Positions 25,093 to 32,972 of a DNA stretch of 64,000 bases are shown here, one piece after another. Positions within the stretch are counted from its first letter, which is position 1. Every line of letters starts with the position of its first letter. The position numbers and the translations under genes are program-made. Under the pieces are notes generated by a model, which was not told the DNA's origin, searched no databases, and saw nothing but the letters and a program-made list of their open reading frames with translations. The stretch is from Embleya sp051903075 (lineage in GTDB: Bacteria > Actinomycetota > Actinomycetes > Streptomycetales > Streptomycetaceae), in the NCBI RefSeq assembly GCF_051903075.1, contig NZ_CP182422.1, forward strand, positions 6,758,001 to 6,822,000, given 5' to 3'.

Positions 25093-25830
25093 ATGAAACC
25101 GCTCAAGGCCGATCCCCGATCATTCGACGCGTTCGCGGGCGACTACGACCGGTATGCCGGATTGTGTGACCCTCTCGGCGACTGGCTGGCCGATCTCGAA
25201 CTCGCCGGGGACCGTGCTCTGGACGCCGGGTGCGGCTCCGGCCGGCACGCGCTCGCCCTGGCCGGCTCCTATACCGAGGTGGTGGCCGCCGACGTGAGCG
25301 CGCCGCTGATCGAGGTCGCGAGGGTTCGCCGGTCGCACGAGCGGGTCCGCTACGAGGTCGCCTCGCTGCTGGACGTACACCACGCCGAGGGCTTCGACCT
25401 GGTCCTGAGCATCGGCACGCTGCACCATCTCCCGGACCTGACCGCCGCGCTCACCCATCTCGGGTCGCTGGTCCGCCCCGGCGGCGAACTCGTCCTGGTC
25501 GACGACGTGGCCACCGAGCCCGCCGTGACGCGCCGGCAACACGTGCTCCTCGCCGTCCGCGAACTGGCCCGGGACCTGCGCCGGCTGCGCGTCCGGGACG
25601 CCTGGTGGCTGTACCGCTTCCGCACCGGCACGGCCTGGCTGGACCACCTGATGTCCCACCACTACCTCACCCGCGCGCAGTACCGCGAGCGCTACGCCGA
25701 GGTCTTCCCGGACGCCGACTTCATCGACCTGGCCGACGCGACCGCGATGCGCTGGCGCCGTCGGCCCGAGAACCGGCCGGCTCACCACCGGCAACGATCG
25801 GAGAGCACGGATGTCGATCGACACGGCTGA
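25093..25830 (+). CDS. Class I SAM-dependent methyltransferase
   Basis: A 245-residue methyltransferase. Motif I is LDAGCGSGR (residues 43-51), followed by the acidic end of strand two (VVAADVSA), and LVLSIGTLHHLPD as motif II region, then the RPGGELVLVDD post-motif. This is the UbiE/Methyltransf_11 type acting on small molecules. The ATG at 25093 lacks a strong ribosome-binding site; the frame is open upstream through an 18-bp repeat array, so the true start could be earlier. Its last 20 bases overlap the start of lipB, so the two are probably co-translated. The substrate is unknown. Confidence 0.8.
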   Translation: MKPLKADPRSFDAFAGDYDRYAGLCDPLGDWLADLELAGDRALDAGCGSGRHALALAGSYTEVVAADVSAPLIEVARVRRSHERVRYEVASLLDVHHAEGFDLVLSIGTLHHLPDLTAALTHLGSLVRPGGELVLVDDVATEPAVTRRQHVLLAVRELARDLRRLRVRDAWWLYRFRTGTAWLDHLMSHHYLTRAQYRERYAEVFPDADFIDLADATAMRWRRRPENRPAHHRQRSESTDVDRHG

Positions 25831-26593
25831 CGGCATACCGGCGTCGCCGCAGGTACACGAGGACGGCGCGCCGGTCCGGGTCGACCTGGGTCGGCTCGCC
25901 TACCCGTTCGCGCAGACCGAGATGGCGCGCTGGGTCGCCGAGCGGCAGCGGGGCACCGCGCCGGACCGGCTGTTCCTGCTCACCCACCCCCCGGTGATCA
26001 CCTACAGCGCGCGTACCCCCGCCGCGGACCTGCCGCACCCGGTCTCGCCGATCCCGCTGGTCGAGGTGGACCGGGGCGGACACGCCACCTACCACGGGCC
26101 GGGTCAGCTGATCGGCTACCTGGTGGTGAACGTCCGCGCCCTGGGCCCGGGCGACCTGGTGCGCAGGGTGGAGAACGGCCTGCTCGCCGCGCTCGACGCG
26201 CTGGGCTTCCCGGCGGTACGGCGCGAGACCCCGGCGGGTGCGCCGAGCCTGGTCGGGATCTGGACCCCGGACCACCGCAAGCTCGCGTCGATCGGGATGC
26301 GGATCCGACGGGGCGTCAGCAGCCACGGCTTCGCGCTCAACATCGACCCCGACCTGAGCGCGTTCACCACGTTCACCGCGTGTGCGCTCCCGGACACGAC
26401 GATGACCTCGCTGGCCGAACTCGCCGCCGAGGCCGGCCGCCCCGTCCCGACCGAGGCGGCGGTCCGCGACGCGGTGGCCGACGCCCTGCTCCGCGAACTC
26501 ACCAGCCGTCCCCCGACGAGCCCGCCCGTCCCGCGCACGGAGGGGGATACCCCGCACGGGTTTTGGCCGCTCAATCCGCCCGCACGCCCGTGA
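25811..26593 (+). CDS. lipB: Octanoyltransferase (lipoyl synthesis), LipB
   Basis: A 260-residue LipB-type enzyme that moves octanoyl from acyl carrier protein to a lipoyl domain lysine, the first step of lipoate synthesis. The family signature RGGHATYHGPGQ is at residues 88-99, the catalytic lysine is Lys157 (RKLASIGM) and the catalytic cysteine Cys191 (TACALPD). The last 30 residues are a Pro-rich extension. Usually lipB lies next to lipA in streptomycetes; here it overlaps a methyltransferase and no lipA is in the window, so this may be a second copy. Its end overlaps the convergent DinB gene by 23 bases. Confidence 0.88.
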   Translation: MSIDTADGIPASPQVHEDGAPVRVDLGRLAYPFAQTEMARWVAERQRGTAPDRLFLLTHPPVITYSARTPAADLPHPVSPIPLVEVDRGGHATYHGPGQLIGYLVVNVRALGPGDLVRRVENGLLAALDALGFPAVRRETPAGAPSLVGIWTPDHRKLASIGMRIRRGVSSHGFALNIDPDLSAFTTFTACALPDTTMTSLAELAAEAGRPVPTEAAVRDAVADALLRELTSRPPTSPPVPRTEGDTPHGFWPLNPPARP

Positions 26594-27104
26594 CGTCCCA
26601 CAGGTGGTGGACCGGGTCGTGGATGAAGTAGCGGGCGAAGGACTCCACCGTGAAGACCGTGCCGTCGCTGCGGTTGCCGGTACGCGACCACTGGTCGTCG
26701 GCCACCGCCGCGAACGCGTCGGCCAAGGCGCCGCCCGCCGCCGCGAGGTCGGCCGCGACGCGTGCGGGGTCCTGCTCGGCGTAGCGCGACTCGATCGCCG
26801 TCGCGTCCTGGTCCCAGTTTGCGAAATCCGGGGCGTCGCGGGTCAACATCAGCCGTAGCCGCTCGTCGAACAGCACGAAGACGTCGCGGACATGGCACGC
26901 GTATTCGAGCGGGGACCATGTGTCCGGATTCGGCCGGTCCCGCAACTCGTCGCCGCCGGAGACGAGCAATTCGTGCCACGCGGCGGCGTTCGCGCGGGTC
27001 AGGGCGGGGATCCGGGCGAGCGGAACGGCCGGGGTATCCAGGCCGCAGTCGGGACAGGACGTGTCGAGAACCCACGTCCAACTCTTGGTCTCGGGAATGA
27101 TCAT
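26571..27104 (-). CDS. DinB-superfamily protein
   Basis: A 177-residue four-helix-bundle protein of the DinB type. Histidines suitable for the family metal site are seen in EYACHVRDVFV and HDPVHHLWDV. Near the N-terminus a CPDCGLD segment looks like half of a zinc site, which many actinobacterial members share. These proteins are often thiol (mycothiol/bacillithiol) transferases or isomerases, but many are uncharacterised. The ATG at 27104 is preferred to an extended start at 27188. It is convergent with lipB, with a 23-base overlap at the 3' ends. Confidence 0.83.
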   Translation of the reverse strand: MIIPETKSWTWVLDTSCPDCGLDTPAVPLARIPALTRANAAAWHELLVSGGDELRDRPNPDTWSPLEYACHVRDVFVLFDERLRLMLTRDAPDFANWDQDATAIESRYAEQDPARVAADLAAAGGALADAFAAVADDQWSRTGNRSDGTVFTVESFARYFIHDPVHHLWDVTGVRAD

Positions 27105-27233
27105 GCGCCGAGGATGGCCCACGCACCCCCGCTCCAACAAGACGTTTCCCCGCGAGGCCCAGCGCCCGCGCCGGCGGTGCGCCGCCACCCCCGGCCCACC
27201 GGATCACACCCGCCACGCGAGTCGACCCCTTTA

Positions 27234-27506
27234 TCAGTGCTCCTTCCGCCGTACATCCTCGACGGCGGATTTCGAGGACGCCTTTTTCTGCTTCTCCTCC
27301 TCGGTGGGAAAAAGCGTTTCACCGAGCACCCACACCACGAACCCGAGCACGATCAGGGCGAAGCTCGCCGGCAGCTGATAGCCGTGCAAAAAGGCTTGTC
27401 GGGCGAGCAGTCCCCAGGCCCGGAACCAACCGACGAAGTGGTGAACGATCCCACCGACGCCCTGGAGGACCAGGAACAATCCGAAAATGTCCAGGAACTT
27501 GCGCAT
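27234..27506 (-). CDS. Small two-helix membrane protein
   Basis: A 90-residue protein with two hydrophobic segments (about residues 6-22 and 44-62) joined by a short loop with HHFVGWFRAWG, then a charged tail rich in Lys and Glu. It resembles many small actinobacterial membrane proteins without known function. I took the ATG at 27506; a GTG three codons upstream is also possible and has a similar weak ribosome-binding site. It stands alone, 130 bases upstream of the DinB gene on the same strand. Confidence 0.65.
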   Translation of the reverse strand: MRKFLDIFGLFLVLQGVGGIVHHFVGWFRAWGLLARQAFLHGYQLPASFALIVLGFVVWVLGETLFPTEEEKQKKASSKSAVEDVRRKEH

Positions 27507-27970
27507 GAGCGTCACGTTATCGACGCCTCTTGATCTTCGAAACGGTCGAGCGGCCAATCCCGATCGACCGAAGTCGAGCCCCGCGCACCCGGTACCGCGA
27601 CCTTCGTCGCGCCGACCGGACCCGACGGGGGCCGCTCACGTAGACGGTCGGTGAGACGGGCCGCCTCGCGGCGAAAGGCTCACTGCGGCTCCAGCCGAAC
27701 GGTAGTCCGCAGTGGCTATGAGTGGGCCCGGGGGCACCGATCTCACCGACCGCCCCTTACAACCCGCACTCCCCGCCCGACATTCCCGTCCCCACGCGGA
27801 ACTTCCACCCCGCGTTCCGGAATCACCGCCGCTGTGTCGAAACGCCCCGAAACGGCCCGCAATATACCCCGTCCCGCCTCGACCCCCCTCCCGCGATCCG
27901 CCCGAATCCCGCCCCGCTCTCTTGCGCGGTAGCCCGCACCCGGCCTCTCGCCACGCCCTACGATCGAGTC
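27507..27970. other. Intergenic region, no gene recognised
   Basis: About 460 bases between divergent small genes. Open frames are present on the plus strand, but they have no recognised motif and are Pro/Arg-rich in the way of non-coding GC-rich DNA. It must hold promoters for both flanking genes; no clear -35/-10 pair or inverted repeat was found by eye. Confidence 0.4.
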
Positions 27971-28264
27971 ATGTTCGTGATCACGCTGACCTACGTCGTC
28001 CCCGTCGAGGACATCGACGCGCTCATGCCCGGCCACCTCGAATGGCTCGACCGGTACTACGCGGACGGCACCCTGCTCGCCTCCGGGCGTCGCATCCCGC
28101 GCACCGGCGGGGTGATCCTGGCCCGCGCCGACGACCGGGCCGCGCTCGACGCCGTGCTCGCGGAGGACCCCTTCCGGAAGGCGGGTGCGGCCACCTACGA
28201 CGTTGTCGAATTCGCGCCCTCCAGGACCGCCCCCGGGCTCGAAGGACTGCTCCCGGCCACCTGA
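27971..28264 (+). CDS. YciI-family protein
   Basis: A 97-residue ferredoxin-like protein of the YciI family. It has the usual opening strand (MFVITLTYVVP), the HLEWLDRYYADG segment containing the conserved His and Asp of the family, and the LASGRRIPRTGGVILA strand pair. YciI-like proteins are related to muconolactone isomerases and ECF-associated DGPF proteins, but most have no assigned reaction. It lies directly upstream of the terpene gene pair, 265 bases before it and on the same strand. Membership of that operon is possible but not shown. Confidence 0.82.
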   Translation: MFVITLTYVVPVEDIDALMPGHLEWLDRYYADGTLLASGRRIPRTGGVILARADDRAALDAVLAEDPFRKAGAATYDVVEFAPSRTAPGLEGLLPAT

Positions 28265-28529
28265 AGTGCAGTCAATAGCCGTTCATTTCCAGCACATTTG
28301 ATGGCGATTACTCACTAATTCAGACAACAAACGAGTACAGGCTTCCGCATTCACACCTTCGGGTGATTTCGTGTTGGGAACACACCCGGACCGGGCGACG
28401 GGGACGCTCATCCGCCGGGGCGTGCATTCCGCGCCGAGTACCCCGATCGCGTCACCCCAACCCCCGCTCGGCGCCCTACCGACACAACGGCACAGCTTGC
28501 GACAGGACGTATGGGGGAGGCGCTGACCG
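28265..28529. other. AT-richer leader before terpene genes
   Basis: The interval between the YciI gene and the terpene cyclase starts with about 115 bases (28265-28380) of clearly lower GC than the surroundings. It includes CACC-TTCG-GGTG (28354-28365), a short stem with a TTCG loop. The promoter of the terpene pair most likely lies here, but no convincing box pair could be fitted. GGGGGAGG at 28513-28520 is the ribosome-binding site of the cyclase gene. Confidence 0.45.
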
Positions 28530-30224
28530 ATGCGCGTGCGAGAAACCCGGATGCCGGGGTGGCCTGCGGACATGTTCGTGCCGGAGCTCCCCGTGGCCAC
28601 CGCGCGGCTGCGTCGCCGGGTCGCGGATTCGGTGCAACCCGACGGGGCGGTGCGCAGCCCGTGCCGCAGCCGCGTGCTCGAATCGGCGCTGCTGCTGCGC
28701 CTGCTGGAGCGCACCGGGATCGAATTTGACCACCACCGTCGGGTCGCCCGGTTCCTCGCCGATCTCCCCGACGACGCCGAACCGCTCGATCGGCTGCTCG
28801 CGACGATCGCTTTACGCCACCCCGACGACCTTGCCGAACACGGCACGGACGCCCTGCTCGACCGCTTCCTACAGCGGGCGCCGGCGTTCCTGAACGCGCG
28901 CAAGCGGGTCCTGCTCGAAACGGTGCTGGCCCTGCTCGGCCCACCCCGGAGCGCGCTCCGGCGTGCGTTCGACCCGAGCGCGTTCGACACCGGGAACCTG
29001 CACCCGTGGGCGCACGTGCAGACCATCGCGCTCAAGGTCGCGTCGGCCGATCTGACCGGTCACGCCGACGAGATCGCCGAGTCCGAGGTGCACCTGCTCG
29101 TGGACACCCAGCAGGCGTCGGGGGTCTGGGAGGGCAATCTGCTCGTGCACCTCCTGGTGCTGCACGCGCTGGTCGGGCGGCCGCACCTGGACGGTGTGCT
29201 GGTCAACGGCGTGGCCAAGGCGCTGGTCCACCAACGGGTGGACGGCGGGGTGCCGTTCGTGACCGACACGGACACCTGGTGCGCGGTCACCGCGGGTGTC
29301 GCGCTGGACGCGTCGGGTGCCCCGATGGAGGTCCGCCGCCGGATCGGCGACCACCTCGCGGCGCGCCAACGGGTGGACGGCGGCTGGTCGTACACCGACG
29401 CCGCGGCGCTCGCCGACGTCGACGACACCTCGGTGGCGATCGAGTTCCTGCACGCCACCGACCCGCTGCGCTACCGGCGCACGATCGACCGCGGCTTACG
29501 CGCCCTGTGGTCCTACCAGGGTCCCGACGGCGGTTTCCCCACGTACATCGCGGGCGCGCCCTCGGAGGCGTGCATGACCGCGGCCGCGATCAACGCGCTG
29601 AGCGTACGCGCGCCCCGGCACGTGCAACGCATCACCGCCGCACGCCGGTTCCTGGCCTCCGCGCAGCACGCCGACGGCACCTTCGACCCGGACTGGAGCC
29701 GCAGCCGCTACCACGCGATCTTCCGCGCCCTCCTCGCCACCGACGCGTGCGGACCCGACGCCTACCGGGCCACCGTCAAGCGGGCGCTGACCGCGGTGCG
29801 CGAGGGGCAGAACCGCGACGGCGGCTGGGGCCAACAACCCGGCGACCCCAGCGACGCGATCAGCACCGCGTACGCGCTGATCGCGCTGTGCCGCCAGGCC
29901 GACGCCCGCCCCGCGGCGCGCGGCGTCGAGTACCTGTTGAGCGCACAACGCGCCGATGGCGGGATCGACTCGGTGCCGGACATGCTGGGCACCCGGCCGT
30001 TCCTGTACGTGATCCCCAGTCTGGCCGACCACTTCACCCTGCTGGCCCTCGGCCACCTGGGCAGTCGGTTGGCCGCCCGGACGCGCCGCCCGAGCGCCCC
30101 GCGGGGCCCCGGCGCGCAGTCGGCGTACCCCTCAGCCCTGCGTGCCCCCGCGCCCGGTTCCGCCGGATCGCGCGGTGGGGGCAGGAATACCCCGACGCAG
30201 ACCGGCGAAAGGAGCCCGGCGTGA
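28530..30224 (+). CDS. SHC-fold class II-type terpene cyclase
   Basis: A 564-residue alpha-alpha barrel protein of the prenyltransferase/squalene-hopene cyclase superfamily. It has QW-like repeats with DGG cores at about residues 235-243, 280-286, 330-336, 427-433 and 473-479. A class II cyclase acid motif, DVDDTS, is at 296-301, matching the DxDD(T) general acid of diterpene cyclases and squalene-hopene cyclases. A second acidic string, DTDTW, is at 246-250. The last 45 residues are a Pro/Ser/Gly-rich tail. It overlaps the class I terpene synthase gene by four bases. I infer protonation-driven cyclisation of a prenyl diphosphate, handed to the partner. ATG 28551 is an alternative start. Confidence 0.8.
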   Translation: MRVRETRMPGWPADMFVPELPVATARLRRRVADSVQPDGAVRSPCRSRVLESALLLRLLERTGIEFDHHRRVARFLADLPDDAEPLDRLLATIALRHPDDLAEHGTDALLDRFLQRAPAFLNARKRVLLETVLALLGPPRSALRRAFDPSAFDTGNLHPWAHVQTIALKVASADLTGHADEIAESEVHLLVDTQQASGVWEGNLLVHLLVLHALVGRPHLDGVLVNGVAKALVHQRVDGGVPFVTDTDTWCAVTAGVALDASGAPMEVRRRIGDHLAARQRVDGGWSYTDAAALADVDDTSVAIEFLHATDPLRYRRTIDRGLRALWSYQGPDGGFPTYIAGAPSEACMTAAAINALSVRAPRHVQRITAARRFLASAQHADGTFDPDWSRSRYHAIFRALLATDACGPDAYRATVKRALTAVREGQNRDGGWGQQPGDPSDAISTAYALIALCRQADARPAARGVEYLLSAQRADGGIDSVPDMLGTRPFLYVIPSLADHFTLLALGHLGSRLAARTRRPSAPRGPGAQSAYPSALRAPAPGSAGSRGGGRNTPTQTGERSPA

Positions 30225-31270
30225 GCACACCGACCGTCGTCGACCTCCCGATCAGCTTCCACCTGCCGAAGCTCGCGAACCTGTTGCCGATGACGTTCCA
30301 TCCGGAGACGGACCGGCTGATGCGCGAGTCCCGCTGGTGGGCCCACCGCCACCTCGGCTTCGCGTACGCGGGCGACGCCGCCCGGATAGACAAGAACGTG
30401 GACGGAACGCTGCTGGTGTCGTTGTCCGTTCCGCACGCCGACTACGAACTCGCGCTGACCACGGCCAAGGTGATGAACTATCTGATCGGCATCGAGAACA
30501 GTCTCGTGGACAAGGCGGGCCTGGGCGGCAGTTCGTTCGCCACCCGCAACGTCTTCGGCCGCTTCATGGCCGACCTGCTCGGCTGGGGGGACGGCTCGAC
30601 CCCCCTGCGCGAGGACTTCTCCTGGTTGCGCGAGCGCATGCCGCCCGCGCGCTGGATTCGATTCGTCTCCTACATGGAGGACTTCGCACACGGGTTCACC
30701 ACGGAGTTGGAGAGCTGGCGCGACGCCGGGATATCCGACTACGACACGTACATGGACGACCGCCGGCACAGCCTGGGGGTGCGCTGGTTGTTCGGGTTCG
30801 CCGAGGAGGGCGTGCCCGGCGTGGCGCTGTCCCAGGAGGCGTTCCGCACCGCCGACATGGTGGCCATCCACGACACCGCGATCGACGGCTACACGCTGAT
30901 CAACGACCTGGTCTCCTATCGCAAGGAACTGGTCATGGACGACCGGGTGAACCTGGTCTACTACCTCGGCGAGGCCGAAGGGCTCGACCTCGAAGGGGCG
31001 ATGAACAAGATCTGCGGCCTGATCGACGCCACCGAACGCAAGTTCCTCGACCTGCGTGACCGGATCATGGCCGGCCCGCACGGCGGGGAGCCGGGGATGC
31101 GCGCCTATCTCGACGAGGTCGGCCACGTGATGACGTCCAACCTGTGGTGGGCCACCGTCAGCAAGCGCTACGAACCCGGCGGCCTGGGCTGGGACGGCTC
31201 CACCGCCGGCACCATGACCTTCCACCGGGACCGGGCCGTGTTCGTCCCGGATCCGACCCCGGGCGGCTGA
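30221..31270 (+). CDS. Class I terpene synthase with altered Asp-rich motif
   Basis: A 349-residue terpene synthase. The NSE metal triad is intact (NDLVSYRKE: Asn228, Ser232, Glu236), and the terminal RY pair is Arg316-Tyr317. Arginines in the DDRRHSLGVRW helix (181-188) suit the diphosphate sensor. Where the DDxxD box is expected (about 90-100), the sequence is IENSLVD: an acid at Glu92 and one at Asp97, with no Asp pair. The GTG at 30221 overlaps the stop of the cyclase gene, and GAAAGGAG lies just upstream. It likely ionises the bicyclic diphosphate made by its partner. The product is unknown. Confidence 0.82.
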   Translation: MSTPTVVDLPISFHLPKLANLLPMTFHPETDRLMRESRWWAHRHLGFAYAGDAARIDKNVDGTLLVSLSVPHADYELALTTAKVMNYLIGIENSLVDKAGLGGSSFATRNVFGRFMADLLGWGDGSTPLREDFSWLRERMPPARWIRFVSYMEDFAHGFTTELESWRDAGISDYDTYMDDRRHSLGVRWLFGFAEEGVPGVALSQEAFRTADMVAIHDTAIDGYTLINDLVSYRKELVMDDRVNLVYYLGEAEGLDLEGAMNKICGLIDATERKFLDLRDRIMAGPHGGEPGMRAYLDEVGHVMTSNLWWATVSKRYEPGGLGWDGSTAGTMTFHRDRAVFVPDPTPGG

Positions 31271-31376
31271 CCGGCGACGGCCCGAACGCGGCGCCGACCG
31301 CTCCACCCCGCAGCCCACCGATGGTCCCCCCGGCGCGCCCGGTCCTCGCGGCGCGCCGGCGGGTTTTGCCCGAACC

Positions 31377-31389
31377 TGACGCAACGTCA
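31377..31389. promoter_or_regulatory. TGACGCNNCGTCA palindromic motif, copy 1
   Basis: TGACGCAACGTCA is a 5-base inverted repeat (TGACG/CGTCA) around three bases. The same pattern with a different centre occurs at 50206-50218. It lies between the terpene synthase and the acyltransferase genes, about 200 bases before the latter, in a 320-base interval. It suits a dimeric regulator of TetR or GntR type; no regulator gene is adjacent. Confidence 0.4.
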
Positions 31390-31422
31390 AGGCCACCCTC
31401 GGACGGCTTTAATCATTCACTC

Positions 31423-31593
31423 ATGAAGCACGTCCATGCTGCCTACATGGACTTTCCGCGTTGTGGCACCCCGCGTCCTGCGGTTCGATCCGGCTCGCAC
31501 CCGGTGGGGAGGGCGCGACCGCCGGTCGCGCCCCGGGGAAAACATCGGGCGGGCGGTGAGCGGATCGGCGTGGTCGGGGCAGGCGTCCGGTGA
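31423..31593 (+). CDS. Possible 56-aa upstream frame coupled to acyltransferase
   Basis: An ATG at 31423 opens a 56-codon frame ending in TGA at 31591-31593, which overlaps the acyltransferase ATG (TGATG junction). It lies after the TTTAATCATTCAC stretch that could be a -10 region. It begins MKHVHAAYMDF and then becomes Arg/Pro/Gly-rich, as random GC-rich DNA would. An inverted repeat, GTCCATG/CATGGAC (31432-31452), covers its start and could fold in the mRNA or bind a regulator. No ribosome-binding site is evident, so coding is doubtful. Confidence 0.25.
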   Translation: MKHVHAAYMDFPRCGTPRPAVRSGSHPVGRARPPVAPRGKHRAGGERIGVVGAGVR

Positions 31594-32972
31594 TGTCAGT
31601 CTCCTTCGGCACCTTCGACAAGCGCACCCGACCCGCCCGCCCGGCGAGCGCCCCGGACCGTACGGCCGCCGCCGCGCGCCCGCCGGCCGACTCTGCCGGC
31701 CCACGCCCGCCCGCCGAGCCGCCCGGCCCGACGGCCCGGACCGATCCGTCCGCGACCGGCCGCCGACCCCACCTGCACCGGGTCGACCTGATCCGCGACA
31801 TCGCCTTCCTGTGCGTGATCGTGGTGCATGTCATCGGCGTGACCTACCCGTTCCCCGGCGAGGGCCCCGCCTTCACCCAACTGGTCCTGCACGCGACCCG
31901 CGCGGTGTTCTTCTTCGTCAGCACCTTCGTGCTCTTCCACAGCGCGTACCACCGGCCGCTGCGCGTGGGCTCCTTCCTCGGCAGGCGGTTCAAGCTGCTC
32001 GGCGCGCCGTATCTGCTGTGGTCCACCGCGTACTGGACACTGGGCGACCACGCCCGGATCCGCGACGACCTGCCCGGCGCGCTGGGCGACCTGCGCGGCG
32101 GCATCGTCTGGGGCGGGTCCTGGTACCACCTGTACTTCCTGCTCGTCTCGCTCCAGATCGCGGTGCTGTTCCCGCTCCTGCTCAAGCTGGTCCGGGTCAC
32201 GACCGGCCGGCATCTGCCGCTGCTCGTGGTCACCGCCGCGGTGCAACTCGCCGCGCTGGTGGTGCTGTTCCACCCCACCCCACTGAGCGGCCCGCTGGAG
32301 TGGTACCGCACGCACGGCGGGATGTTGTTGCCGACCTACGGGTTCTTCGTCCTGTCCGGCGCGCTGGCCGCGGTGCACTTGGACGCCTTCCACGCGTGGA
32401 TCGTCGGGCACACCCGGACCGTGTGCGCCGGCACGCTCGGCATGCTCGCGCTGACCTGGCTGTGGTACCGGCACACCGTCGCCGGTGGCCGGGACACCGC
32501 GACCGCGTCGATGGCCACCCAGCCGGTGAGCCTGCTGTGGGGCCCGGTCGCGGTGATCGCGCTGTACGCCCTGGCCTGCCGCTGGGAACGGGCCCGCCGA
32601 CCCGTGCCCGGCCGGCGGGCCGCCGCGCTGGGGGCGCAACTGGCCTTCGGTGTCTACCTCGTGCACCCGATGATCCTGCGGCTGCTGGAACTGAGCGGAT
32701 TCGCCGCCGCGTTGCCGTGGTCGCCGGCGGTGGACACCATCGTGCTCGTGGCCGTGGTCGCCGCCGGGTCGGCCGGGTTCGCCTGGCTGGTCGCGCGAAC
32801 CCCGGTCGCCCCCTGGGTGATCGGCCGCGAGCGAATGCGCGGCGGCCGGCCGGCGTCGGTGACCGTACGGCGCTCGACACCGGCCGGCCCACCCCGGCGT
32901 GCGCACGATCAGCACATCGGCAGCAGGTCCTTCACCGACCCCGTGGTCTCCAACCACGCCTCGGGCGCGTAA
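31593..32972 (+). CDS. Acyltransferase 3-family membrane protein
   Basis: A 459-residue integral membrane O-acyltransferase-like protein (acyltransferase 3 family) with about ten hydrophobic segments after a Pro/Ala-rich cytoplasmic leader of some 60 residues. The family opening RVDLIRDIAFLCVIVVHV, with the conserved Arg and His, is present. Such proteins acetylate or acylate polysaccharides, lipids or secondary metabolites. It follows the terpene pair on the same strand, so tailoring of a terpenoid alcohol is possible but only a guess. The ATG at 31593 immediately follows an in-frame GTG. Its last 64 bases overlap the convergent SH3-like gene, so the C-terminal tail may be dispensable. Confidence 0.83.
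   Translation: MSVSFGTFDKRTRPARPASAPDRTAAAARPPADSAGPRPPAEPPGPTARTDPSATGRRPHLHRVDLIRDIAFLCVIVVHVIGVTYPFPGEGPAFTQLVLHATRAVFFFVSTFVLFHSAYHRPLRVGSFLGRRFKLLGAPYLLWSTAYWTLGDHARIRDDLPGALGDLRGGIVWGGSWYHLYFLLVSLQIAVLFPLLLKLVRVTTGRHLPLLVVTAAVQLAALVVLFHPTPLSGPLEWYRTHGGMLLPTYGFFVLSGALAAVHLDAFHAWIVGHTRTVCAGTLGMLALTWLWYRHTVAGGRDTATASMATQPVSLLWGPVAVIALYALACRWERARRPVPGRRAAALGAQLAFGVYLVHPMILRLLELSGFAAALPWSPAVDTIVLVAVVAAGSAGFAWLVARTPVAPWVIGRERMRGGRPASVTVRRSTPAGPPRRAHDQHIGSRSFTDPVVSNHASGA

Noticed and set aside
24806..25093. Minus-strand frames upstream of the enoyl-CoA hydratase
   Set aside because: They run antisense through the 18-bp repeat array and have no start signal or known domain.
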